Source: Oscillospiraceae bacterium (GTDB lineage Bacteria; Bacillota; Clostridia; Oscillospirales; Ruminococcaceae). Taken from it: a stretch of 64,000 nt of DNA. The position numbers and the translations under genes are program-made. Location of the stretch: contig JAFUNP010000029.1 in assembly GCA_017473015.1 (NCBI GenBank), positions 46,616 through 110,615 on the forward strand, read 5' to 3'. Positions 16,093 through 24,343 of this stretch are shown one piece after another (position 1 is the first letter of the stretch; every line of letters begins with the position of its first letter). The notes below the pieces were generated by a model. The model did no database searches and was not told where the DNA came from. It was given only the letters and a program-made list of their open reading frames with translations.

Positions 16093-16845
16093 ATGAACGG
16101 TTATATTCACTCAATAGAAAGCTTTGGCACTGTTGATGGTCCGGGACTGCGCTATGTGGTATTCTTTCAGGGATGTCCCATGCGCTGTCTGTACTGCCAC
16201 AATCCCGACACATGGCAGACCGGAACCGGTACTGTGATGAGTGCGGAAGAAATAATGGATGGTTTCAGAAGAAACAAAGGCTTTTATTCCACCGGCGGCA
16301 TAACTGTGACAGGTGGTGAGCCTCTGCTGCAGACCGAATTTCTCACAGAGCTTTTTGCACTGGCAAAAAAAGAAGGTGTACACACCTGTCTGGATACATC
16401 CGGTATTACCTACAACCGGGAAAACAGCCGGTATATGGAAAAGCTGGATAAACTGATGGAATACACCGACCTGGTGATGCTGGACCTGAAGCATATAGAT
16501 GATGAAAAACACAGACAGCTGACTGCCCATAGCAATAAAAACATACTGGAGTTTGTTCAGTATCTGGACAAAAAGAAAATTCCCGTATGGATAAGACATG
16601 TAGTTGTACCGGGTGTGACAGATGACCCTGTGTACTGGGAAAAACTGGGCAGATTTATAGCCACCCTTTCCAATATAAAAGCTCTTGATGTGCTGCCATA
16701 CCACACAATGGGTGTGAACAAGTACAAAGAACTGGGCATGGAATACCCGCTGGAGGACACTCCTGCGCGGGACAAGGAACTGGCAATCAAAGCGAGAAAC
16801 ACCATTATCACCGCCATGAAACAGGCCAGAAAAGAAATGATATAA
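16093..16845 (+). CDS. pflA: Pyruvate formate-lyase activating enzyme (radical SAM)
   Basis: 250-residue radical SAM activase that installs the glycyl radical using S-adenosylmethionine and a [4Fe-4S] cluster. The cluster motif is CPMRCLYC (CxxxCxxC) near residue 29, followed by the SAM-binding GG of TVTGGEPLLQ and the substrate region VWIRHVVVPGVTDD typical of PflA. The start lies 2 bases after the stop of the glycyl-radical subunit, so the three genes form one tightly coupled operon closed by the terminator at 16847. Confidence 0.95.
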   Translation: MNGYIHSIESFGTVDGPGLRYVVFFQGCPMRCLYCHNPDTWQTGTGTVMSAEEIMDGFRRNKGFYSTGGITVTGGEPLLQTEFLTELFALAKKEGVHTCLDTSGITYNRENSRYMEKLDKLMEYTDLVMLDLKHIDDEKHRQLTAHSNKNILEFVQYLDKKKIPVWIRHVVVPGVTDDPVYWEKLGRFIATLSNIKALDVLPYHTMGVNKYKELGMEYPLEDTPARDKELAIKARNTIITAMKQARKEMI

Positions 16846-16846
16846 C

Positions 16847-16887
16847 AAAAACCACCATTGAGTAAAATCAATGGTGGTTTTATTTTT
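16847..16887 (+). terminator. Intrinsic terminator of the pfl operon
   Basis: The stem pairs AACCACCATTGA with TCAATGGTGGTT around a 6-base loop, followed by a T-rich run. It is also usable for the convergent minus-strand unit. Confidence 0.9.
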
Positions 16888-16895
16888 AATTCAAT

Positions 16896-17417
16896 TTAAT
16901 ATTTCAATTCAAAACGCAGAACATTTTCTGTGATTATATGACCGCCTGCAATTTCATCTTTTCTCTGTGCTACTATTTTACCACCCATATGTCTGTAAAA
17001 ATCTGTTGATGGGTTTCCTTCGAGACAGTTGATTATCATATTGTCATATCCATTCTGTACCAAATCCTCTTTTGCAAAATCGAACAATGCCTTTCCTGCA
17101 CCCATACCATTATAACCTTTCAGCACATACAATGCACCGATTTCACCATCATCAGGATACCTTTCATCACGGCTTTTACCCCAGCTGACAAAACCTATTA
17201 CAGTATGGTCTGCAACAGCTACAGCATAGCTTAAAGCACCACTTTCAATCAGGCTTTTCATTCTGCCGGCTGCGGATGGTACTGATTCTATACGCTTTTC
17301 CAGAACACTGTCCGGCATAAGGCCGTGGTATGCAGTGGCCCAGGTATATGCCCGTACTATAGCTATACCTGCCGCATCTTCCACAGCAGCAGGTCGCACG
17401 GTAATTTTCTTTTCCAT
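16896..17417 (-). CDS. GNAT-family N-acetyltransferase
   Basis: 173-residue GNAT acetyltransferase. The N-terminal strand ITVRPAAVEDAAGIAIVRAYTW is typical. The acetyl-CoA loop is IGALYVLKGYNGMGAGKALFDFA (Q/RxxGxG/A form NGMGAG). DFYRHMGGKIV marks the last strand. Start at 17417 follows AAGGAG, and the frame extends upstream without support. It follows the PAP2 gene with 4 bases between, so the two are co-transcribed. Acceptor substrate unknown. Confidence 0.82.
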   Translation of the reverse strand: MEKKITVRPAAVEDAAGIAIVRAYTWATAYHGLMPDSVLEKRIESVPSAAGRMKSLIESGALSYAVAVADHTVIGFVSWGKSRDERYPDDGEIGALYVLKGYNGMGAGKALFDFAKEDLVQNGYDNMIINCLEGNPSTDFYRHMGGKIVAQRKDEIAGGHIITENVLRFELKY

Positions 17418-17421
17418 AGTG

Positions 17422-18264
17422 TCACTCCTTAAGCAATATTCGTCTGTAGGTTTTCTCAAATCGAGGTGTGAGGACAATGAAAACAATTGTCATTATCAGT
17501 ATGGCAGCTGCGGTGTCACTGAGGAAATGACGGCCCATAATCATACGGCTGTAAGCTGTAAGGAATGCATAGCCATAGCAAAAAACAAACAGCGGCAGTT
17601 TGAGATTTTTTGCAAATTCAAACAGGAACGGCAGCAACAGCAGGATAACTATACCCATTGCCGCAGCAGTGTGTCCTGACGGGAAACTGGAGCCGGAGGA
17701 GAAAAATACCGGTCTGAACCATTCGGCAAATACATATTCACCGCCGGTGATGATATCTTCGTATCTGTCGCGGCCAAAAACCAGTTTAAGGGAGAAAATC
17801 ACCACAAGATAACTCATCATATACATCAGCGCAAAGCCGCATACAGCCTGAATTCTGCGGATTACAGGACGTTTCAGCATACGCATAAGCAGGAAGATTG
17901 CCGCAGAGGCAAAACCGCCGATGATGCCACAGATATAAGGGTTTACCCTGCGCATAAATTCCCTGGCCACCAGGTGGTCACATATCATATAAGTAAATGC
18001 ACTGCAGGAAGCAATCAGCAGTATGGAGCCAAAGGCAAAGCTACCCATGCTGCCTTTTCTTTTAAGCATCATTGTGGTTCCCCACACCGGAAGAAATGCA
18101 TAAACCGGTATCCAGGAAGCCGCTTCAAACACCACACCGAAAAAGCTTTTGGGATTATATACAGTATCAGTGATAACCCAATCATATTTTGCACCGGCCG
18201 CCATAGCGGCGATACAGATAAGGATTACCAGCAGATAACCCCATTTATATTTTCTGTTAATCAT
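17422..18264 (-). CDS. PAP2-superfamily membrane phosphatase
   Basis: 280-residue polytopic membrane protein with a C-terminal PAP2 domain. Catalytic motifs appear in order: KLVFGRDRYED (variant of KxxxxxxRP), SFPSGHTAAA and SRMIMGRHFLSD. Seven or so hydrophobic segments span the protein. Members dephosphorylate lipid phosphates such as undecaprenyl pyrophosphate or phosphatidate at the membrane. Followed by a GNAT gene in the same transcript. Confidence 0.85.
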   Translation of the reverse strand: MINRKYKWGYLLVILICIAAMAAGAKYDWVITDTVYNPKSFFGVVFEAASWIPVYAFLPVWGTTMMLKRKGSMGSFAFGSILLIASCSAFTYMICDHLVAREFMRRVNPYICGIIGGFASAAIFLLMRMLKRPVIRRIQAVCGFALMYMMSYLVVIFSLKLVFGRDRYEDIITGGEYVFAEWFRPVFFSSGSSFPSGHTAAAMGIVILLLLPFLFEFAKNLKLPLFVFCYGYAFLTAYSRMIMGRHFLSDTAAAILIMTIVFIVLTPRFEKTYRRILLKE

Positions 18265-18366
18265 AAATTTAACGTCCTTTTTTAACTGATAATAATATAT
18301 TATTCCATTGCAGTCCTTGAGTCAATCGGTATAATTAAAGTTTAACAAAAGATTAATACATAAATA

Positions 18367-18403
18367 TAGAAAAAAACCTACAGACAAAACTGTCTGTAGG
18401 TTT
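18367..18403 (-). terminator. Terminator directly after tRNA-Leu
   Basis: AAACCTACAGAC and GTCTGTAGGTTT form a 12-bp stem with 6-base loop and a T run on the minus strand. Confidence 0.9.
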
Positions 18404-18405
18404 GA

Positions 18406-18492
18406 TGGTGCCGGTAGTCGGGGTCGAACCGACACGGTATCACTACCACAGGATTTTGAGTCCAGCACGTCTGCCAATTCCATCATACCGGC
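18406..18492 (-). tRNA. tRNA-Leu (CAA anticodon)
   Basis: Acceptor arms GCCGGTA/TACCGGC pair perfectly, with discriminator A and encoded CCA. The anticodon loop CTCAAAA gives CAA; its stem has one T-T mismatch (CTGGA/TCCTG). A long variable arm and TpsiC loop TTCGACC are present; 87 nt fits a class II tRNA. Confidence 0.92.
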
Positions 18493-18509
18493 ATGCTTAT
18501 AGCCTTATT

Positions 18510-18538
18510 ATTATACTACCTGCCGGGATGGTTGTCAA
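18510..18538 (-). promoter_or_regulatory. Promoter of tRNA-Leu
   Basis: On the minus strand TTGACA and TATAAT are separated by 17 bases, 18 bases before the tRNA 5' end. Same layout as the tRNA-Trp promoter. Confidence 0.9.
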
Positions 18539-18550
18539 TGATTTTCTTTT

Positions 18551-19078
18551 TTACTTTTCATACAGCTGACGATACTCCTCATACAGCATTGAATAAACAC
18601 AGCTGTCCAGTATTCTGCCGTCCCAGTGGGTAAATTCCCTGCGGAGAGTACCTTCATAGGTAAAGCTACATTTTTCTATCACCCTTTTGGAGCGGTGGTT
18701 TTCTGTGAAATGAGCCACAGACACTACATCAGCACCCATGTTCATAAACAGAAATTTCATCATATACTTCACCGCCTGGGACATGTATCCTCTGCCCCAG
18801 TAATTTCTGTCCAGTCGGTAGGACAGCATATAAGCCTTTTTATTCAGTCGATGAATGTCCGGTGAAGCATAAATCAGGCCTATAGCAGCCATAGTCTCAC
18901 GGTGTATTATTGCAAAGCAGTTACCCTGCTCCATACTTTTTTCCAGCTGTATCTGTGCCTGTACTATATCTTCACAAGGGCGTGCGCCGCTGGCGCGGCA
19001 GGCCTCCACATCGCTGCCCATTCGATAAAACAGCATCAGGTCTTCCGGGCAGAGGCTGCGTATAAATATATCGTTCAT
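18551..19078 (-). CDS. GNAT N-acetyltransferase of the RimJ/RimL type
   Basis: 175-residue acetyltransferase. FIRSLCPEDLMLFYRM opens the fold, LSYRLDRNYWGRGYMSQAVKYMM carries the acetyl-CoA loop, and AHFTENHRSKRVIEKCSFTYEGTLRREF is the typical RimJ/RimL C-terminal pattern. The true start is 19078 (AGGAGA upstream). The frame stays open further upstream, but that part is antisense to the neighbouring lipoprotein gene and is not coding. Likely acetylates a protein N-terminus or a small amine; substrate unknown. Confidence 0.83.
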   Translation of the reverse strand: MNDIFIRSLCPEDLMLFYRMGSDVEACRASGARPCEDIVQAQIQLEKSMEQGNCFAIIHRETMAAIGLIYASPDIHRLNKKAYMLSYRLDRNYWGRGYMSQAVKYMMKFLFMNMGADVVSVAHFTENHRSKRVIEKCSFTYEGTLRREFTHWDGRILDSCVYSMLYEEYRQLYEK

Positions 19079-19172
19079 AATTTCTCCTGAAAAGATTTTC
19101 ATTTTTAATTCATTGAAATTATTGTAAAGCTTTGCTATTATAATATCAAGAACTAATTTAAGGAGAACAGCT

Positions 19173-19889
19173 ATGAAAAGAATAACCGCATTTATTATGG
19201 CTATAGTTATGGCCATTACACTGACAGCCTGTGGCGGTGGTGATACTCCCCCTGATGCAGAACAGCAGAAAGAAATAAAAGAAGCCAAAAAGCCGGTGCG
19301 CAGCGAACTGTATGATGAAATGGGCACAAAACTGGCTGATATTGACTACAGATTCAACGACGCCGGTGAATGCATCACTATGATTGTTTCATGGGTGGAT
19401 GATTTTGGCGGCGACGATGAAATCACATCATATATCTACGATGAAGAAGGCACTCTTGTGCAGAAAGATATGTCATACAGCTATTCCGACTATGTGACAT
19501 CCAGATACTATAAATACAATGATGACGGCAAGCTGATTGAAGAAAGCATGGGCGACGGCTACGACATAGTTTATGAATATGATGCCAACGGCAATCCGGT
19601 AAGACAAAGCAACCGCACCCCCGACGGAACTATGACCGAACTGATGCGCTATGAATGTGACAGCGAAGGCAGAGTGGTAAAAGAAATCACAGTGTATGAC
19701 GACTGGACATTTGTAAATGAATACACATACGATTCAGACGGCAAAGTGCTGAATATGGATTATATCATCAACGGCGAACTGATGTCTTCTTACGGCTACA
19801 CATACGATGGCGAAGGCAACCTGACAAAGCAGGATGTTTCCATCGAAAGCTGGAAAATGGAAGGCTATGTAACACATTATTACGAATAA
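19173..19889 (+). CDS. Lipoprotein with YD-like repeats
   Basis: 238-residue secreted lipoprotein. The signal peptide MKRITAFIMAIVMAITLTAC ends in a lipobox with C20, followed by a GGG linker and a charged segment. The rest is built of repeating short beta-hairpin units of the RHS/YD kind: YNDDGKL, YDANGNP, CDSEGRV, YDSDGKV and YDGEGNL, spaced 20-30 residues apart. It lacks the huge length and toxin end of true Rhs proteins, so it is probably a small surface beta-sheet protein of unknown role. AAGGAG precedes the start. Confidence 0.8.
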   Translation: MKRITAFIMAIVMAITLTACGGGDTPPDAEQQKEIKEAKKPVRSELYDEMGTKLADIDYRFNDAGECITMIVSWVDDFGGDDEITSYIYDEEGTLVQKDMSYSYSDYVTSRYYKYNDDGKLIEESMGDGYDIVYEYDANGNPVRQSNRTPDGTMTELMRYECDSEGRVVKEITVYDDWTFVNEYTYDSDGKVLNMDYIINGELMSSYGYTYDGEGNLTKQDVSIESWKMEGYVTHYYE

Positions 19890-19893
19890 AAAC

Positions 19894-19918
19894 AAAGCTC
19901 CCTGACGGGAGCTTTTTT
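19894..19918 (+). terminator. Intrinsic terminator after the YD-like lipoprotein
   Basis: AAAGCTCCC and GGGAGCTTT pair around a 4-base loop; T run. Confidence 0.9.
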
Positions 19919-19942
19919 AATGCAGATTTATAAAATATCCTC

Positions 19943-19973
19943 AAAAAAGGAGCGTACCCGATGTACGCTCCTT
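19943..19973 (-). terminator. Intrinsic terminator of the first AbgB-like gene
   Basis: AAGGAGCGTAC and GTACGCTCCTT pair around 5 bases; on the minus strand six T follow. Confidence 0.9.
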
Positions 19974-19983
19974 AATTATACAA

Positions 19984-21339
19984 TTATTTGTCAAGACCAA
20001 CGATTGGCAGTTTTTCTGTAGTGAATGTTTCAGTTGTCTGCATTGAATCCTGGAATGCAATGTATTCTTCTTTTGTCATAACAGGTTTGTATGTAGCCAG
20101 CTGGTCTTTTGCGCCTTCTGCGCCGTTTTTCATAAGGCGGTATGCTGTAAGGGCAAAGATTTTTGCTGTAACAACATAAGCCACATATGGGTCAGAAATC
20201 ATAAAGTCAGGGCCGTGAACTGTACCTGTTACACCACCTGTAGTAAAGTGTACCAGTGGCATAAGGGAAGCAACATCACCAAAGTCATCAGAACCTGTGG
20301 AATGGCCAAGTGTATCAAACTGGTTTGTGTATTTACCTTCTGCTTTGATTTCATCAAATACGCTCTGCAGGATTTCTGTGTTAGGGTTAACAACGCCTGA
20401 CATATAGCCCGCCATTGTTTCGATAGTTACATCACAGCCTGTTGCCATAGCAGCAGCTTTGAAGGAACGGTCTACTTTTTTAGCTGCATCTTTGTATGCT
20501 TCAGGTGTTTTTGCACGAACGCAATACTGCATTGTGATGTTGTCAGCAATGATGTTTACAGCTGAGCCACCGTCAGAGATAAAACCGTGGCAACGAACGC
20601 CGTCTTCGTCACGGAAGGATTCCTGCTGGAATGCGATGTTTACCAGAGAAGCTGTGGCAGCGTTGAGCGCATCGATACCGTGGTGTGGCATACCTGCTGC
20701 GTGTGCTGCACGGCCTTTAAAAGTAACTGTTTTGTTTACAAAGCCATTGGAGGATGAGTTGAAGTGACCAAAATCCTGACCTGGGAAAGAATGATGACCG
20801 AGAGCAAGGTCGATATCGTCAAACGCACCTACACGGATGAGTTCGCATTTGCCGCCGCCGTAGCCCAGCTTGCCTTCTTTCATCATCTGGTTTTTCCATT
20901 CAATGTCAACAAATTCTTCTGCAGGAACACCCATAAAGCAGATGTTGCCTGCCATGGATTCTGCAACTTCAGGGTCTGTAAGAGCCATTGCAGCACCCAG
21001 AACACCTGTCAGCTGTGCGTGGTGGCCACAGGAGTGTGCAGCACCATTCCATGCATTTGGGTGGTTTGGAATAGGCAGAGCATCCATTTCGCCGATAACA
21101 GCAAGCACAGGACCTTCTGTTGTGCCCTTTGGTTTCAGGTAGGATTTTGTACCTGTGATAGCCCAGCCTGTTTCACTGTCCAGGCCCAGTTTTTTCATTT
21201 CTTCCACAAATTTGCCGGATGTACGAACTTCTTTGTAGCCCAGCTCTGCGTGGTTAAAAATGTCTGTACCAAAAGCGATGATTTCATCTGCTTTTGCATC
21301 GATAATGTCAACAATTTTCTGTTCAATTCTGTCTAACAT
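19984..21339 (-). CDS. M20 amidohydrolase, AbgB-like (copy 1)
   Basis: 451-residue metallo-amidohydrolase of the aminobenzoyl-glutamate utilisation protein B type. Metal-site segments are GEMDALPIPNHP, AAHSCGHHAQ, GVPAEEFVD, GHHSFPG and TGSDDFGDVASLMPLVHF near the C-terminus. The family removes acyl or aminobenzoyl groups from amino acids or dipeptides. The start at 21339 rather than an ATG two codons upstream matches the paralogue's MLDRIEQK start and the GAGAGG ribosome site. It is a separate transcription unit from the next gene, with its own promoter and terminator, but most residues are identical between the two. Confidence 0.85.
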   Translation of the reverse strand: MLDRIEQKIVDIIDAKADEIIAFGTDIFNHAELGYKEVRTSGKFVEEMKKLGLDSETGWAITGTKSYLKPKGTTEGPVLAVIGEMDALPIPNHPNAWNGAAHSCGHHAQLTGVLGAAMALTDPEVAESMAGNICFMGVPAEEFVDIEWKNQMMKEGKLGYGGGKCELIRVGAFDDIDLALGHHSFPGQDFGHFNSSSNGFVNKTVTFKGRAAHAAGMPHHGIDALNAATASLVNIAFQQESFRDEDGVRCHGFISDGGSAVNIIADNITMQYCVRAKTPEAYKDAAKKVDRSFKAAAMATGCDVTIETMAGYMSGVVNPNTEILQSVFDEIKAEGKYTNQFDTLGHSTGSDDFGDVASLMPLVHFTTGGVTGTVHGPDFMISDPYVAYVVTAKIFALTAYRLMKNGAEGAKDQLATYKPVMTKEEYIAFQDSMQTTETFTTEKLPIVGLDK

Positions 21340-21370
21340 AATCATTTCCCTCTCTAATATTTATACAATT

Positions 21371-21429
21371 TTTGCTTATAAAAAAGCAAATAACAAATAT
21401 AGTATACACCTGTATAATCATTTTGTAAA
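21371..21429 (-). promoter_or_regulatory. Promoter and inverted repeat of AbgB-like copy 1
   Basis: On the minus strand TTTACA (21424-21429), a 17-base spacer, then TATACT (21401-21406). Just downstream is the inverted repeat TTTGCTT-N6-AAGCAAA (21371-21390), a candidate operator or leader hairpin. The same design precedes copy 2. Confidence 0.7.
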
Positions 21430-21501
21430 TAACAAATACAGTTTTATTTATTGTGTATTATGCTATAAATCACAATAGTCGACTGTGTATAAATACACAC
21501 A

Positions 21502-21530
21502 ACAAAAGCAGCGGAACAAGCCCGCTGCTT
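21502..21530 (-). terminator. Intrinsic terminator of the second AbgB-like gene
   Basis: AAGCAGCGG and CCGCTGCTT pair around 7 bases, with a short T run on the minus strand. Confidence 0.8.
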
Positions 21531-21545
21531 TCAGTTATGTAACAA

Positions 21546-22901
21546 TTATTTGTCAAGACCAACGATTGGCAGTTTTTCTGTTGTAAATGTTTCTGTTTTC
21601 TGCATGGAATCCTGGAATTCGATGTAGGATTCTTTTGTCATAACAGGTTCATAGTCAGCGATATTTTCTTTTGCTGCTGCAGCATTGTCTTTCATCAGAC
21701 GGTATGCTGTAAGAGCAAAGATTTTTGCTGTAACAACATAAGCCAGATATGGGTCTGTTACCATCAGGTCAGGACCGTGGATAGTACCTGTCAGACCGCC
21801 TGTCTGGAAGTGTACCAGCGGCATAAGGCAGGAAACATCGCCGAAGTCGTCAGAGCCTGTGCCGTGACCTTCCTGGTCCTGCTGATTTGTGTAAACGCCT
21901 TCCGCTTTGATGTCATCCAGAACAGACTGGATAACTTCAGTATGAGGGTTAGCCATCTGGGACATGTAACCGGCCATTGTTTCGATAGTTACATCACAGC
22001 CTGTTGCCATAGCAGCAGCTTTGAAAGAACGGTCTACTTTGTCAGATGCGTTTTTGTATGCTTCAGGTGTTTTACCGCGTGTGCAGTACTGCATTACAAC
22101 TTCATCAGCGATTACGTTTACAGCGCTGCCGCCGTTGGAGATAAAGCCGTGGCAACGAACAGAGTCCTCATCGCGGAAGGATTCCTGCTGCAGGGCAATA
22201 TTTACCAGAGCAGCTGTGGCAGCATTGAGGGCGTCTATGCCATGATGTGGCATACCTGCAGCGTGGGCAGCACGGCCTTTGAATGTAACTGTTTTGTTTA
22301 CAAAACCATTGGATGTGGAGTTGATGATACCGAAATCAGCGCCTGTGGTGGAATGATGACCCAAAGAAATATCAATATCGTCAAATGCGCCGATGCGGAT
22401 GAGTTCGCATTTACCGCCGCCATAGCCCAGCTTGCCTTCCTTCATCATCTGGTTTTTCCATGTAATGTCAACAAATTCTTCAGCAGGCACAGCAAAGAAA
22501 CAGATGTTGCCGCCCATTTCTTTTTTTACCTCTTCATCTGTCAGTGCCAGTGCAGCACCCATGATACCTGTCAGCTGTGCGTGATGACCACAGGAGTGTG
22601 CAGCGCCGTTCCAAGCGTTTGGATGATTTGGAATTGGCAGGGCGTCCATTTCACCGATAACAGCAAGAGTAGGACCTTCAACTGTTCCTTTTGGGTGCAT
22701 GTAGGCTTTTACACCTGTGAAAGCCAGACCTGTTTCTGTTTCCAGGCCCAGTTCGTTCATTTTTTCGATAAATTTACCGGATGTGCGCACTTCTTTGTAA
22801 CCCAGCTCGGCATGTTCGAAAATGTCTGTACCGAAAGCAATAATTTCATCTTTTTTTGCTTCGATGATGTCACAGATTTTTTGTTCAATTCTGTCTAACA
22901 T
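21546..22901 (-). CDS. M20 amidohydrolase, AbgB-like (copy 2)
   Basis: 451-residue tandem paralogue of the gene to its left, with the same metal-site segments (GEMDALPIPNHP, AAHSCGHHAQ, AVPAEEFVD, TGSDDFGDVSCLMPLVHF). Differences cluster in surface stretches and in GHHSTTGADFGIINSTSNGF where copy 1 has GHHSFPGQDFGHFNSSSNGF, close to the active site, so substrate preference may differ. Own promoter at 22965-22993 and own terminator. E. coli AbgB pairs with AbgA; no AbgA or AbgT is present here. Confidence 0.85.
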   Translation of the reverse strand: MLDRIEQKICDIIEAKKDEIIAFGTDIFEHAELGYKEVRTSGKFIEKMNELGLETETGLAFTGVKAYMHPKGTVEGPTLAVIGEMDALPIPNHPNAWNGAAHSCGHHAQLTGIMGAALALTDEEVKKEMGGNICFFAVPAEEFVDITWKNQMMKEGKLGYGGGKCELIRIGAFDDIDISLGHHSTTGADFGIINSTSNGFVNKTVTFKGRAAHAAGMPHHGIDALNAATAALVNIALQQESFRDEDSVRCHGFISNGGSAVNVIADEVVMQYCTRGKTPEAYKNASDKVDRSFKAAAMATGCDVTIETMAGYMSQMANPHTEVIQSVLDDIKAEGVYTNQQDQEGHGTGSDDFGDVSCLMPLVHFQTGGLTGTIHGPDLMVTDPYLAYVVTAKIFALTAYRLMKDNAAAAKENIADYEPVMTKESYIEFQDSMQKTETFTTEKLPIVGLDK

Positions 22902-22932
22902 AATAAATACCTCTCTCTATAATTATACAGAT

Positions 22933-22993
22933 ATTGCTTATAAATAAAAGCAATTAATAATCACAGTATACTCCCAGTCATTATATTTGTAAA
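22933..22993 (-). promoter_or_regulatory. Promoter and inverted repeat of AbgB-like copy 2
   Basis: On the minus strand TTTACA (22988-22993), 17 bases, TATACT (22965-22970), then inverted repeat ATTGCTT-N8-AAGCAAT (22933-22954). It matches the control region of copy 1 in order and spacing. Confidence 0.7.
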
Positions 22994-23025
22994 GTGAAAA
23001 TTTTAACAAGTGTATATTTTTTCAC

Positions 23026-23060
23026 ACAAAAACAACCCTGATTTACATTTGCAGGGTTGT
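23026..23060 (-). terminator. Intrinsic terminator of the murD operon
   Basis: ACAACCCTG and CAGGGTTGT pair around an 11-base loop; T run on the minus strand. Confidence 0.8.
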
Positions 23061-23067
23061 TGTAAAG

Positions 23068-24330
23068 TTATTTATTCATATTGTCATACACTTTCTGTGC
23101 AGAAAGGAGTATGGCAGCACGGGTGGCTTCAAAGCTGGTGCCGCCCTGCATATAAGCAATATACGGCTCACGGAGAGGGGCATCACAGGAAAGTTCGATG
23201 GATGAGCCCATCGTAAATGCGCCTGCCGCCATTATAATCTGGCTGTCATAACCAGGCATATCGCCCGGTTCCGGTGCTGCGTAAGCATCCACAGGAGAAG
23301 CAGATTGAATTGCGCGGCAGATGGCGATAACGTTTTCCGGTGTCTGTGCACAGATAGATGTAACAATATCGTTTCTGTCTTCCATATATCTTGGCTCTGT
23401 TTCAAAGCCCAGTCTTTCATAGATACAGGATGCATAGATGCCGGCTTTCAGGGCATTGGCAGTAATCATAGGAGCATGATACACACCCAGATACATTTCT
23501 CGCAGGACATCCATTGTACAGCCGATTTCACGGCCTGTACCCGGTGCTGTCAGGCGGTGACCGCACATTTCCACCAGGTCAGCACGGCCGGCAATATATC
23601 CGCCTGTAGGTGCTATACCACCGCCCGGATTTTTGATAAGAGAACCCATTATCAGGTCTGCACCGTATGCCAGAGGTTCTTCTGTCTGGGTGTATTCACC
23701 ATAACAATTATCCACCATAACAATGATGTCAGGGTTTACTGATTTTGCAGCATCTGAAATCTTCTTTATTGTTTCCAGGCTGAGAGCTTTTCTTTTGGCA
23801 TAGCCGCGGCTGCGCTGAATATAGCACACTTTGGCATCTTTGCATTTGGCCTTTATGCCTTCAAGGTCAGGCTCGGAATTTTCCAGCAGAGGCACCTGGT
23901 CATATTTCACACCGTAATCCATCAGGTTGCCATAATGGCTGCCGTCAATACCGATAACCCCATGAAGTGTATCATAAGGTGTACCGGTGGCGCATACCAT
24001 CAGGTCACCTGTGCGCAGCACTCCGAACAGCGCAATAGTCAGTGTATGGGTACCACTGACAAAATTATGGCGGCAGAGGGCGTCCTCAGCGCCCATAATA
24101 TCAGCAAACAGTCTGTCCAGACCGTCACGGCCTTTGTCATCATAACCATAGCCTGTGGTACCTGTCAGATGCTGTGCAGAAATATTGTTGTCAATAAAGG
24201 CACGCAGTACTTTTAGCTGATTGTACTGTGAAATTTCATCAATTCTTTCAAAATATGGCTTACACTGGTCCATAACTTCCCTGTCCAGCTGCATCAGCCG
24301 TGGTTTTACATCAAAAAATTTTTCAATCAT
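23068..24330 (-). CDS. PLP-dependent methionine gamma-lyase-like protein (YnbB/aluminum resistance family)
   Basis: 420-residue pyridoxal-phosphate enzyme of the Cys/Met-metabolism fold. The family is often annotated as aluminum resistance protein or methionine gamma-lyase-like (B. subtilis YnbB). Features are TTGYGYDDKGRDGLD near residue 58, VDNCYGEYTQTEEPLAYGADLIMGSLIKNPGGG with the probable Schiff-base lysine in SLIKNPGGG, and APTGGYIAG. The actual reaction is not established for this subgroup. Third gene of murD-GNAT-this, with 13 bases between it and the preceding gene. Confidence 0.82.
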   Translation of the reverse strand: MIEKFFDVKPRLMQLDREVMDQCKPYFERIDEISQYNQLKVLRAFIDNNISAQHLTGTTGYGYDDKGRDGLDRLFADIMGAEDALCRHNFVSGTHTLTIALFGVLRTGDLMVCATGTPYDTLHGVIGIDGSHYGNLMDYGVKYDQVPLLENSEPDLEGIKAKCKDAKVCYIQRSRGYAKRKALSLETIKKISDAAKSVNPDIIVMVDNCYGEYTQTEEPLAYGADLIMGSLIKNPGGGIAPTGGYIAGRADLVEMCGHRLTAPGTGREIGCTMDVLREMYLGVYHAPMITANALKAGIYASCIYERLGFETEPRYMEDRNDIVTSICAQTPENVIAICRAIQSASPVDAYAAPEPGDMPGYDSQIIMAAGAFTMGSSIELSCDAPLREPYIAYMQGGTSFEATRAAILLSAQKVYDNMNK

Positions 24331-24343
24331 ATTTTCTCTTTCC

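Noticed and set aside
18551..19327. N-terminal hydrophobic extension of the RimJ/RimL-like acetyltransferase
   Set aside because: The extra residues are antisense to the signal peptide region of the neighbouring lipoprotein gene; the ATG at 19078 has an AGGAGA ribosome site.
19173..19889. Rhs/YD-repeat toxin
   Set aside because: It is only 238 residues, a lipoprotein, with no RHS core motif or toxin C-terminus and no immunity gene next to it.
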